A stretch of 64,000 nt of DNA, from positions 124,001 through 188,000 of the forward strand of contig NZ_FOUI01000002.1 of assembly GCF_900114825.1 (NCBI RefSeq). Reading direction: 5' to 3'. Position numbers and translations under genes: made by a program. The notes beneath the pieces were generated by a model. That model was not told where the DNA came from. It was given only the letters and a program-made list of their open reading frames with translations, and did not search any database. Shown here piece by piece: positions 28,927-37,413 of the stretch. The DNA comes from Halopseudomonas yangmingensis. GTDB taxonomy: Bacteria; Pseudomonadota; Gammaproteobacteria; Pseudomonadales; Pseudomonadaceae. Position 1 is the first letter of the stretch; each line of letters begins with the position of its first letter.

Positions 28927-29763
28927 TTTAAAATCATCCGCCGAATGCCGCTCCGGCAACTGTTCATGGGCCTCGCCCCAGTTGCGGTTGACCATCCGTC
29001 CGCGCTGCACGGCCGGACGCTGCGCCAGTTCCTCGACCCAGCGCAGCACATGGGTGTAGCTCTGCGCATTGAGAAACTCGGCCGCGCCATATACCTGATT
29101 GGTCACCACCCCGCCATACCAGGGCCAGATCGCCATATCGGCAATCGTGTAACTGTCACCGGCCACATAGCGATGCTCCGCCAGCTGCCGGTCCAGCACA
29201 TCCAGCTGGCGCTTGACCTCCATGGTGTAGCGGTTGATCGGATACTCGAGCTTCTCCGGCGCATAGGCGTAGAAGTGGCCAAAGCCGCCACCCAGGAAAG
29301 GCGCGCTGCCCATCTGCCAGAACAGCCAGTTCAGGCACTCGGTGCGACCACGCCAATCCTCCGGGATAAAGGCAGCGAACTTGTCGGCCAGGTACAGCAG
29401 GATCGAGCCGGACTCGAACACCCGCAGCGGCGGGTCCATGCTCTGGTCCAGCAGTGCCGGGATCTTCGAGTTGGGATTGATCCCGACAAACCCGGAGCCA
29501 AACTGCTCACCGGCACGGATGCTGACCAGCCAGGCATCATACTCCGCGCCACTGATACCCAGCGCCAGCAGCTCCTCCAGCAGGATGGTGACCTTGACCC
29601 CGTTGGGCGTGGCCAGTGAATACAGCTGCAGCGGGTGCTGACCACGGGGCAATTCCCGCTCATAGGTAGCACCGGCAATCGGGCGGTTGATATTGGCGAA
29701 TTCACCGCCATTGGCGCTGTCCCAGGTCCAGACCCTGGGCGGGGTGTAATGATCCTGACTCAT
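28921..29763 (-). CDS. yghU: Glutathione-dependent disulfide-bond oxidoreductase (YghU/Nu-class GST)
   Basis: The 280-residue protein is a Nu-class glutathione transferase like YghU, which reduces small disulfides with two bound glutathiones. The start MSQDHYTPPRVWTWDSANGG and the segment YSLATPNGVKVTILLEEL with NPNSKIPALLD and FESGSILLYLA are the thioredoxin-fold glutathione site. The C-terminal all-helical domain covers about residues 140-270. It is convergent with jetD with a 6-base tail overlap. An upstream GAGGAA-like site supports the start at 29763. Confidence 0.92.
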   Translation of the reverse strand: MSQDHYTPPRVWTWDSANGGEFANINRPIAGATYERELPRGQHPLQLYSLATPNGVKVTILLEELLALGISGAEYDAWLVSIRAGEQFGSGFVGINPNSKIPALLDQSMDPPLRVFESGSILLYLADKFAAFIPEDWRGRTECLNWLFWQMGSAPFLGGGFGHFYAYAPEKLEYPINRYTMEVKRQLDVLDRQLAEHRYVAGDSYTIADMAIWPWYGGVVTNQVYGAAEFLNAQSYTHVLRWVEELAQRPAVQRGRMVNRNWGEAHEQLPERHSADDFKS

Positions 29764-30062
29764 GAATTCCTCGCTGGAGATATTGTGAGGCTAACACCCT
29801 AGCTGCTCAGGGGGCGTTATTGCCAGCGCTTGCTGCGAGGTCTGGGGGTGGCTCGGCAGCCGCAGGGCAATGCAGGACGTACCCAAGACACAAAAAATCG
29901 CTAAATAGAATATAAAAATATCCTTTTATTCTTTTTAAATAAAAAATGTTTCAGCTATGTTACTTCCGTCAACCCAGCGTTGATGCCGGTCATACCTGCC
30001 ACTCGACCACGAAGCGCAACTGCGACCGCTCCCGCACACAACACCTTATTTTGGAGCACCAA
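29764..30062. promoter_or_regulatory. Divergent region with AT-rich promoter for the porin
   Basis: The 299-base region between the divergent GST and porin genes contains a strikingly AT-rich stretch at about 29889-29947 (runs of A and T with TATAAA-like boxes), in contrast to the GC-rich surroundings. It is the likely promoter zone of the porin gene. An open frame runs through the right half from 29946, but its N-terminus is not signal-like. I see no separate gene. Confidence 0.35.
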
Positions 30063-31370
30063 ATGAAAAACACCCTGCTTGCCGGCGCCGTGGCGTCTGC
30101 ACTGACCACCCTGTCCATTCCGGCATTGGCCGGCAACGGCTTTATCAGCGACAGCAAGGCCAATCTGGCCCTGCGCAATTTCTATATCAACCAGGACAAC
30201 CGCAGCGGCAGCGCCGCACCGTCGAAAAGCGAAGAATGGGGACAGGGCTTTCTGCTCGACCTGCGCTCCGGCTATACCCCCGGCACAGTGGGTTTCGGAC
30301 TGGATGCGACTGGCCAGCTCGGTATTCGCCTTGATTCGGGCGGTCGTACCGACAAGCCCGGCCGCGACCGCAACCCTGGCGCCGTGTTTCCGCTCGACAG
30401 CGACAACAGCGCGGTCAGCGAATTCGGCCGGCTGGATCTGACCGCCAAGGCACGCCTCTCCGATACCGAGTTGCGCGCCGGCGCTCTGCTGCCGAAACTG
30501 CCGGTACTGACCTACAACGATGGCCGGCTGCTGCCGCAGACCTTTCGCGGCGTGCAACTGGTGTCGAATGACATCGAGCGTCTGACCCTGCACCTGGGCC
30601 AGATCGAACGGGCCAGCGGGCGAGCCTCCAGTGACTACGAGAACCTGCGAATTGCCGGTGGCACAGAGCGGGTCAATCAGTTCCGCTATGCCGGTGGCGA
30701 CTACCGGCTGAGCGACAATCTGACCACCAGCTATTATTTTGCCGAACTGCAGGACTACTACCGCCAGCACTACCTCGGCGCGGTGCACAGCACCACACTG
30801 GGTGGCGGCAAGCTCAGCACCGACCTGCGCTACTTTGACAGCAATGCCCACGGCGCCAACCGGCGCAACCAGGCGGGCTACGGCGCCAGCGGCTTCAACA
30901 ACAACGGCGAAGTCGACAACCGTGCGGCCAGCCTGCTGTTTAGCTACAGCCAGAGTGGCCACAGTGCCGGATTTGGTTACCAGCACCTGAGCGGCGACAG
31001 CCACTTCCCGTTCGTCAACAACGGAGATGGCGCCACCGCCTACCTGATCACCGACTCGCAGATCGGCAAGTTCCAGCGTGCCGGCGAGCGAACCTGGCTG
31101 GCGCGCTATGCCTACGATTTTGCCCAGGCAGGCATCCCCGGACTGCGCGCCAATGCCACCTACCTGCGCGGCAGCAACGTCAACACCAACGTCTCAGGTG
31201 CGGACAACGAGTGGGAACGCGACCTGCGTATCGACTACAGCATCCAGAGCGGCCCGCTGAAAAACCTTGGCTTGTCCGTGCGCCATGCCAGCCTGCGCAG
31301 CAATGTGGTAGGTCAGCGTGATCAGGACGAAGTGCGCGCCATCATCAGTTACAACCTGGTGCTGCTGTAA
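30063..31370 (+). CDS. OprD-family outer-membrane porin
   Basis: OprD porins are 18-strand beta barrels for uptake of basic amino acids, aromatic acids or other small nutrients. The ATG at 30063 follows a TGGAG site and gives a clear signal peptide cleaved after PALA (about residue 21). The mature part opens with GFISDSKANLALRNFYIN, typical of OprD. The 435-residue length and alternating aromatic strands such as DNLTTSYYFAELQDYYRQ, with a final strand ending YNLVLL, fit the family. Substrate cannot be predicted. The gene stands alone. Confidence 0.9.
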   Translation: MKNTLLAGAVASALTTLSIPALAGNGFISDSKANLALRNFYINQDNRSGSAAPSKSEEWGQGFLLDLRSGYTPGTVGFGLDATGQLGIRLDSGGRTDKPGRDRNPGAVFPLDSDNSAVSEFGRLDLTAKARLSDTELRAGALLPKLPVLTYNDGRLLPQTFRGVQLVSNDIERLTLHLGQIERASGRASSDYENLRIAGGTERVNQFRYAGGDYRLSDNLTTSYYFAELQDYYRQHYLGAVHSTTLGGGKLSTDLRYFDSNAHGANRRNQAGYGASGFNNNGEVDNRAASLLFSYSQSGHSAGFGYQHLSGDSHFPFVNNGDGATAYLITDSQIGKFQRAGERTWLARYAYDFAQAGIPGLRANATYLRGSNVNTNVSGADNEWERDLRIDYSIQSGPLKNLGLSVRHASLRSNVVGQRDQDEVRAIISYNLVLL

Positions 31371-31520
31371 CCCGGCCAATGGGTCAGGGCCTGGTAGACA
31401 CGGACAGGTTCAATCGGCAGAGGTGGGAATACCTCAATAAAGGCTTTCTCGGTCCGCCTGCACCAGGGCAGCGACATGCCGACTTTCATGAATATGCCTG
31501 AGCTGCAGATAGCCCGCACA

Positions 31521-31539
31521 GCCGGAGGCAACCTCCGGC
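31521..31539. terminator. Hairpin between convergent oprD-like porin and chrA
   Basis: GCCGGAGG (31521-31528) and CCTCCGGC (31532-31539) form a perfect 8-bp stem with a 3-base loop in the 205-base gap between the converging porin and chromate transporter genes. On the plus strand it is followed by CAATTTA, only a weak T-tract. It may stop transcription from either side. The rest of the gap holds no gene I can support. Confidence 0.45.
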
Positions 31540-31575
31540 CAATTTAGCGTAACTATCGGGCGCGCCAGTCGCGCC

Positions 31576-32946
31576 CTAGAGAACCAGTGTAGTAAACCCC
31601 AACCCCAGCAGTGCAGACACGGCCAGCACCTTCAAAATACTGATATTGAAACGCCAGAGCGCGATAAAGGCCGCCAGCGCCAACAACCCGGAAAACCATT
31701 CGAACCCGCCGACAAAAGGCTGTTCGGCACTGGCTTGAGGCCACAGCACATGCCAGCCAAAAAACAACGCCAGGTTGAGAATCACCCCCACCACTGCTGC
31801 CGTAATGGCTGACAACGGCGCCGTGAACTTGAGGTCACCATGGGTGGACTCCACCAGCGGCCCACTAGCCAGAATGAACACGAACGAAGGCAGAAAGGTG
31901 AAGAATGTGGCTACGCTGGCAGCCACCAGGCCAGCCAGAAACAAATGATCGCTGCCAAACAGCTCGAAGGTCCAGCCACCAACAAAGCCGACAAAGGCAA
32001 CGACCATAATCAGGGGGCCTGGGGTGCTCTCACCCAGTGCCAGACCATCGACCATTTGCGGGCCGGTCAGCCAGCCATAGGATTCAACCCCGCCCTGGTA
32101 GACGTAGGGCAACACTGCATAGGCGCCGCCAAAGGTCACCAGCGCGGCCTTGGAGAAAAACACCGCCATGTCGGTCAGGGTACCGGCTGGCAGCAGCAGG
32201 ATCACCAGAGCCCAGAGGGCCAGTGCACTGCCCAGCAGTTTGAACAGGTGCCGATAGCTGTGGCGGGTATGCGCCAGTGGCGGCGTATCATCATCAATCA
32301 CCGCCGAGCCAAAATGCTTATCTGTCGCGCCATGCCCGCCGCCTGGCTGAAAATACCCCGGCAGCCACTTGCCACCCAGCGCACCGAGCAGCGCTGCGCC
32401 AACCACGATCAAGGGGAAAGGCACGCGGAAAAAGAATATGGCAATAAAGGCCGCACCTGCGAGCAACCACATCAGATGATTCTTCAGCGCGCGGCTGCCA
32501 ATACGCCAGGCCGCAAACAGCACAATCGCCACTACCGCCGGTTTTATGCCGGCAAAAATGCCTTGTACCAGCGTCATGTCGCCAAAGGCCAGATAGACCC
32601 AGGTCAGAGCAGCCAATATAAACAGGGAAGGCAATACAAAGAGCACCCCGGCGACTATGCCGCCCCAGGTACGATGCAGTAGCCAGCCCAGATAGATGGC
32701 CAACTGCTGGGCCTCCGGGCCGGGCAGCAGCATGCAGAAATTGAGCGCATGCAAAAAACGCCGCTCGGATATCCAGCGCCGCTTCTCCACCAGATCCTGA
32801 TGCATGATTGCGATCTGCCCGGCCGGACCACCAAAACTGATAAAACCCAGTTTCAGCCAGTACCAGAAGGCTTCACGAAAGCCGGGATGAGCGGGACGCC
32901 CATCATTTGAATTGCCGGTTTGCAAGGCAAGCTCCTTGTCCATCAT
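31576..32946 (-). CDS. chrA: Chromate efflux transporter ChrA
   Basis: ChrA exports chromate, giving chromate resistance, and belongs to the long-chain CHR family with two homologous halves. The 456-residue membrane protein shows the N-terminal CHR motif in WLKLGFISFGGPAGQIAIMH and the LLPGPEAQQLAIYLGW segment. The second half carries FGGAYAVLPYVYQGG and LGESTPGPLIMVVAFVGF. About ten to twelve membrane segments are visible. The start overlaps the stop of the upstream glutamine amidotransferase gene by 3 to 4 bases (ATGA), so the two are cotranscribed. Some CHR members transport other anions. Confidence 0.9.
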   Translation of the reverse strand: MMDKELALQTGNSNDGRPAHPGFREAFWYWLKLGFISFGGPAGQIAIMHQDLVEKRRWISERRFLHALNFCMLLPGPEAQQLAIYLGWLLHRTWGGIVAGVLFVLPSLFILAALTWVYLAFGDMTLVQGIFAGIKPAVVAIVLFAAWRIGSRALKNHLMWLLAGAAFIAIFFFRVPFPLIVVGAALLGALGGKWLPGYFQPGGGHGATDKHFGSAVIDDDTPPLAHTRHSYRHLFKLLGSALALWALVILLLPAGTLTDMAVFFSKAALVTFGGAYAVLPYVYQGGVESYGWLTGPQMVDGLALGESTPGPLIMVVAFVGFVGGWTFELFGSDHLFLAGLVAASVATFFTFLPSFVFILASGPLVESTHGDLKFTAPLSAITAAVVGVILNLALFFGWHVLWPQASAEQPFVGGFEWFSGLLALAAFIALWRFNISILKVLAVSALLGLGFTTLVL

Positions 32947-33731
32947 TTTCTGAAATCACTGAGGTATCCACGCGCCAGCGTCTCGCCGCCCTGCCACAGG
33001 CGCCACTCACCCGGCTGATACAGCGTCCACTGCTCGTTGCTGGTCAAGGGTTCAGTGGCAATCACACTGACGATATCGTTGGCCGTGGTGTGTTCGCCAA
33101 AATCCACCACCAGCTCCAGATCACTCAGTTGCGCGGCACCAAAGGGCGCCCGCCGGGTAATCCAGGCCAGCTTGCTGGTACACAGGGTGAACAGCCAGTT
33201 GCCATTGCTCAGCAGCAGGTTGCAGACACCCAGTCTGGCGTAGTCGGCACAGGCGCTGGTGATCGCCTGCACGAGTGTCGCTTGGGCTGGCATCTGGCTG
33301 AACTGGCTGCGCAGGCGGTTGAGCAGATCGCAGAACAACGCTTCGCTGTCGGTGTCGCCAACGGCCTGGAACGGGCCGGACCGGGCAACGAAACCCTCGA
33401 GTTGGCCATTGTGGGCAAAGCTCCAGTACTGCCCCCACAGCTCACGGGTAAACGGATGGGTATTGGCCAGGCTGACTCGCCCGACATTGGCCTGGCGAAT
33501 GTGGCAGATGACATTCTCGGACTTGATCGGATAGCTTTCGATCAGCCTGGCAATCGCCGAGCTGTGGCAGGGCGCCGGATCATGAAAACAGCGAACACCC
33601 CGCCCCTCATAAAACACCACCCCCCAACCGTCGCAATGCGGCCCGGTGCGACCACCGCGCTGCATCAGCCCGGAAAAGCTGAAGCAGATATCGGTGGGCA
33701 CATTGGCACTCATGCCCAGCAGCTCGCACAT
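32943..33731 (-). CDS. Class II glutamine amidotransferase (YafJ-like)
   Basis: The 262-residue protein begins MCELLGMSANVPTDICFSF. The Cys at position 2 is the N-terminal nucleophile of class II (Ntn) amidotransferases, which is why I place the start at 33731 and not at the upstream ATG at 33770. Other landmarks are HCDGWGVVFYEG, ICHIRQAN and the THPFTRELWGQYWSFAHNG oxyanion region. YafJ-type proteins have no attached synthetase domain and no confirmed acceptor. It overlaps chrA and is divergent from ilvD. Confidence 0.9.
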   Translation of the reverse strand: MCELLGMSANVPTDICFSFSGLMQRGGRTGPHCDGWGVVFYEGRGVRCFHDPAPCHSSAIARLIESYPIKSENVICHIRQANVGRVSLANTHPFTRELWGQYWSFAHNGQLEGFVARSGPFQAVGDTDSEALFCDLLNRLRSQFSQMPAQATLVQAITSACADYARLGVCNLLLSNGNWLFTLCTSKLAWITRRAPFGAAQLSDLELVVDFGEHTTANDIVSVIATEPLTSNEQWTLYQPGEWRLWQGGETLARGYLSDFRK

Positions 33732-33806
33732 AGGCGTCCCCCTGTCATATGGCAAAGCCGCAGTATGCACAGGGTGACGCAGCGCTGCACGCCGGCTTCA
33801 ACCTCT

Positions 33807-33839
33807 TTGTATTTTTTATATTTCCCAAAGATATATAAG
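33807..33839 (+). promoter_or_regulatory. Possible ilvD promoter
   Basis: An AT-rich island precedes ilvD by about 85 bases. TTGTAT at 33807-33812 and TATATA at 33832-33837 resemble -35 and -10 boxes, with 19 bases between them. The spacing is longer than ideal, so the exact boxes are uncertain. No leader peptide rich in branched-chain amino acids was evident. Confidence 0.35.
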
Positions 33840-33921
33840 GCGTCTTACCCATGGCTGCTGCACCCGGCAGCCCGAATTGGTATGCTTTCCAGCCAGCAAA
33901 ACCCACCACGAGAATGCCGTC

Positions 33922-35760
33922 ATGCCCGATTACCGCTCGAAAACCTCCACCTTCGGCCGCAACATGGCCGGCGCCCGCGCGCTGTGGCGTGCCACCGGGA
34001 TGAAGGACGAGGACTTCAAGAAGCCGATCATCGCCATCGCCAACTCCTTCACCCAGTTCGTGCCCGGTCACGTGCACCTGAAGGATCTCGGCCAGTTGGT
34101 GGCGCGGGAAATCGAGAAGGCCGGTGGCGTGGCCAAGGAATTCAATACCATCGCGGTGGATGACGGTATCGCCATGGGCCATGACGGCATGCTCTATTCG
34201 CTGCCCAGCCGCGAGATCATCGCCGACTCGGTGGAGTACATGGTCAACGCCCACTGCGCCGACGCCATTGTCTGCATCAGCAACTGCGACAAGATCACCC
34301 CCGGCATGCTGATGGCCGCGCTGCGCCTGAACATCCCGGTAGTGTTCGTCTCCGGCGGCCCGATGGAAGCCGGCAAGACCAAGCTGGCCAGTCACGGCCT
34401 GGATCTGGTCGATGCCATGGTCGTTGCGGCCGATGACACAGTGTCGGATGAAACGGTGGCCGAGTACGAGCGCAGCGCCTGCCCGACCTGTGGCAGCTGC
34501 TCCGGCATGTTTACTGCAAACTCGATGAACTGCCTGACCGAGGCGCTGGGCCTGTCGCTGCCGGGCAACGGCTCGACGCTGGCCACCCACAGTGACCGCG
34601 AGCAGCTGTTCCTGCGCGCCGGCCGGCTGATCGTCGACCTGTGCCGGCAGTACTACAACGAAGGCAACGAGAATGTGCTGCCGCGCAATATCGCCAGTTT
34701 CAAGGCCTTTGAAAACGCCATGACCCTGGATATCGCCATGGGCGGCTCGACCAATACCATCCTGCACCTGCTGGCCGCCGCGCAGGAGGCCGAACTGGCC
34801 TTTGACCTGCGCGATATCGACCGGCTGTCGCGCAAGGTGCCGCAGCTGTGCAAGGTGGCACCGAACATCCAGAAGTACCATATGGAAGACGTGCACCGCG
34901 CCGGCGGCATCTTCTCAATCCTCGGCGAACTGGCGCGTGGCGGCCTGCTGCACACCGACGTGCCGACCGTGCACAGTCCGAGCATGGCCGACGGCATCGC
35001 CCAGTGGGACATTACCCAGACCAACGATGAAGCCGTGCATACCTTCTTCAAGGCCGGCCCGGCCGGCATCCCGACCCAGACTGCCTTCAGCCAGAGCACC
35101 CGCTGGGACAGCCTGGATGATGACCGCCAGCACGGCTGCATCCGCTCGGTCGAGCACGCCTACTCGCAGGAAGGTGGTCTGGCGGTGCTCTACGGCAATA
35201 TCGCACTGGACGGCTGCGTGGTGAAAACCGCCGGGGTGGATGAGTCCATCCACGTGTTCGAAGGCCGGGCGAAGATCTATGAAAGCCAGGACAGCGCGGT
35301 AAAAGGCATTCTGGCCGACGAGGTCACCGCCGGCGACATCGTGATCATCCGTTATGAAGGCCCGAAGGGCGGCCCGGGCATGCAGGAAATGCTCTATCCG
35401 ACCTCGTACCTCAAGTCCAAGGGACTGGGCAAGGACTGCGCGCTGCTGACTGACGGGCGCTTCTCCGGCGGCACCTCGGGCCTGTCGATCGGTCATGTAT
35501 CGCCGGAGGCTGCTGCCGGTGGTGCCATCGGCCTGGTGCGCGACGGCGACAAGGTACTGATCGACATCCCCAACCGCAGCATCAACCTGCTGGTCAGCGA
35601 CGCCGAACTGGCCGAGCGCCGCGCCGAGCAGGATGCCAAGGGCTGGAAGCCGGTTGAAGTCCGTCCACGCAAGGTCAGCACCGCACTGAAGGCCTACGCC
35701 CTGCTGGCTACCAGTGCCGACAAGGGTGCCGTGCGCGACAAGGCATTGCTCGACGGCTGA
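33922..35760 (+). CDS. ilvD: Dihydroxy-acid dehydratase
   Basis: IlvD dehydrates dihydroxy-acids to the 2-keto acid precursors of valine, leucine and isoleucine, using an iron-sulfur cluster. The 612-residue product starts [20 protein letters not shown] at 33922; the frame upstream to 33877 is not conserved. Cluster ligands lie in [12 protein letters not shown] and [18 protein letters not shown]. The C-terminal [20 protein letters not shown] carries the catalytic Ser loop. A strong hairpin terminator follows directly. Confidence 0.96.
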   Translation: MPDYRSKTSTFGRNMAGARALWRATGMKDEDFKKPIIAIANSFTQFVPGHVHLKDLGQLVAREIEKAGGVAKEFNTIAVDDGIAMGHDGMLYSLPSREIIADSVEYMVNAHCADAIVCISNCDKITPGMLMAALRLNIPVVFVSGGPMEAGKTKLASHGLDLVDAMVVAADDTVSDETVAEYERSACPTCGSCSGMFTANSMNCLTEALGLSLPGNGSTLATHSDREQLFLRAGRLIVDLCRQYYNEGNENVLPRNIASFKAFENAMTLDIAMGGSTNTILHLLAAAQEAELAFDLRDIDRLSRKVPQLCKVAPNIQKYHMEDVHRAGGIFSILGELARGGLLHTDVPTVHSPSMADGIAQWDITQTNDEAVHTFFKAGPAGIPTQTAFSQSTRWDSLDDDRQHGCIRSVEHAYSQEGGLAVLYGNIALDGCVVKTAGVDESIHVFEGRAKIYESQDSAVKGILADEVTAGDIVIIRYEGPKGGPGMQEMLYPTSYLKSKGLGKDCALLTDGRFSGGTSGLSIGHVSPEAAAGGAIGLVRDGDKVLIDIPNRSINLLVSDAELAERRAEQDAKGWKPVEVRPRKVSTALKAYALLATSADKGAVRDKALLDG

Positions 35761-35772
35761 ACAGCCTGACTC

Positions 35773-35798
35773 CCCTGGGCAGCGCCAACTGCCCAGGG
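35773..35798 (+). terminator. Rho-independent terminator of ilvD
   Basis: CCCTGGGCAG (35773-35782) pairs with CTGCCCAGGG (35789-35798): a perfect 10-bp GC-rich stem with a 6-base loop, starting 12 bases after the ilvD stop and followed by TTCCTACCT. This is the clearest terminator in the window and separates ilvD from the Srf/Tag operon. Confidence 0.7.
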
Positions 35799-35860
35799 TT
35801 CCTACCTGCTGTAATAGCTGGAATCCGCTAGCCAGACAGGCCGCAAGTAATCCACCGGAA

Positions 35861-35894
35861 CCTTCGAATAAGAAGGATGGCGGATTGACGCCAT
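35861..35894 (+). promoter_or_regulatory. Two adjacent inverted repeats ahead of the Srf/Tag operon
   Basis: CCTTC-gaataa-GAAGG (35861-35876) is followed without a gap by ATGGCG-gattga-CGCCAT (35877-35894), about 85 bases before srfA. Each has 5- to 6-bp arms and a 6-base spacer. They could be operator sites or a leader structure for the ten-gene operon. Arm length is short and chance cannot be excluded. The remaining 35761-35978 gap shows no gene. Confidence 0.35.
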
Positions 35895-35978
35895 AGTTCC
35901 TTCGCTTTAATGTTGCCCCTGCGGCGCACTAAAAGTTGTCAGCCTGCAACAAGGACTTGAATCAATTGAGGGATAGGC

Positions 35979-37403
35979 ATGCTCGGCACTTTACTCCGCA
36001 ACGGCAGCAGCGACGAATTCATTGCGCTAGGCGAAACCGGTCAACCGGTTTACAAGGCGGCTCTGCAGATCATTGCCGCACTGTCACGCAAGCAGCCGGA
36101 ACTGGCACACTTTCTGGCAGTCCCGAAAAGTAACGATCAGGGCACCCGCATCGACTGGTACAGTCCGCTACCTGGCGATGTGATCCCCTGGGCCTCGGCA
36201 ACCGAGGACGAACGGGGCAGCGCCACCAGCGCATTGCAATCATTCAAGCAGTCGCTGGCCAGCCTCAGTCAGTCACTGATCAGCCAGGGCGGCAAAAGCG
36301 GCCAGGGCGACCAGGTGATCTTTGGCAAGTTGCTGGGGCTGGTGGCGCACTGTCCGGATGCAAACTTCATCTATCTGGTCAGTACCGAGAGCACCTCTGG
36401 CCTGCCACATCTGCAACCGGTACTGAGCTTCTGGGGCTTTGTTCACAGCGAACCTGAGCGTCTGCTCGACCCGCTGTATTTCCTCGCGCCGCGCCAGGCA
36501 TTCAGTAGCCCCCCTGCCAGCCCGGTGACCGCTAATGCACCGGCCAGCCTGGGCTCGCAGGCCACGGCGACGGTCCAGACCGACCTGGCGGTGATCCCGG
36601 TTACGCCCTGGTGGCGACGCTTGTGGTGGTTGCTGCTGCCGCTGCTACTGCTGTTGTTACTGCTGCTGATGTTCGGCCCCTTGCGTGGTTGCCTGCCGTC
36701 TGCCACGCCCGGTTTCGGCATCCCCGGTGTCAGCACCAAGATGACCACCCTGCCATCCGTGGATGTCCACGCCAATCCGGGCACTGGCATGGCCTCCGGG
36801 CCAGCCCGACCAACGACGTTGGCACAGCTCCCGGCAGCCGACGTCGCCGCAGGCGGTTCAGCAGCCCCTGCTGCTGAACCGCCTGCGGCAACAGAGCCCC
36901 CGGCGAACGAGCCGCAGAACGCCTCTGACATCGAAGCGGAAGCACCCACAGAAGCAGCGGAAACCAATGCTGCGCCACCGCAGCAACCGCCTGCGCCAAC
37001 GGAGCCCCCGCAGCCGATGGATCCGCCCGCCCCGCCTCTGAGCATCCCGGCGGATGCGGCACAGGGACCGGCCGATTTTCTCAACGGCAGCTATCGCGCC
37101 GGCGCCGGCATCCAGGACCGTCGCACCGGCAAGCCCCTGCGTCTGGAGTACCAATTCCAGGATGGCCGCGGCAACGTAACCGTTCAGCGTCCGGATGGCG
37201 TGAATTGCAGCGGCGCCGTGGCTGCCAGCATGCAAGGCGCGCAGTTGGCGATCCGCAGCGAGGCACAGGCCGCCTGCGCCGACGGCAGCCGCTATGAAAT
37301 GCCCGACATCAGCTGCACGCCGGGCACCCAGAACATAGCCGACTGCACCGGCAGTTACGGCTCCGAAAACTTCCCCATGTCCATGCGGCAAGTAGGCGAA
37401 TAA
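35979..37403 (+). CDS. srfA: SrfA-family membrane protein
   Basis: This 474-residue protein heads the operon. Residues 1-165 form a cytoplasmic SrfA-like domain with LAVPKSNDQGTRIDWYSPL (46-64) and PVLSFWG (147-153). A single membrane helix follows at about 215-233 (a long Leu run). A Pro/Ala/Glu-rich periplasmic linker covers about 245-360, and a small C-terminal domain (about 365-474) contains three pairs of Cys-bearing segments, plausible disulfides in the periplasm. SrfA was named in Salmonella as an SsrB-regulated factor of uncertain function. The N-terminal domain recurs in the last gene of this operon. srfB begins 10 bases downstream. Confidence 0.75.
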   Translation: MLGTLLRNGSSDEFIALGETGQPVYKAALQIIAALSRKQPELAHFLAVPKSNDQGTRIDWYSPLPGDVIPWASATEDERGSATSALQSFKQSLASLSQSLISQGGKSGQGDQVIFGKLLGLVAHCPDANFIYLVSTESTSGLPHLQPVLSFWGFVHSEPERLLDPLYFLAPRQAFSSPPASPVTANAPASLGSQATATVQTDLAVIPVTPWWRRLWWLLLPLLLLLLLLLMFGPLRGCLPSATPGFGIPGVSTKMTTLPSVDVHANPGTGMASGPARPTTLAQLPAADVAAGGSAAPAAEPPAATEPPANEPQNASDIEAEAPTEAAETNAAPPQQPPAPTEPPQPMDPPAPPLSIPADAAQGPADFLNGSYRAGAGIQDRRTGKPLRLEYQFQDGRGNVTVQRPDGVNCSGAVAASMQGAQLAIRSEAQAACADGSRYEMPDISCTPGTQNIADCTGSYGSENFPMSMRQVGE

Positions 37404-37413
37404 GGCTGATTCC

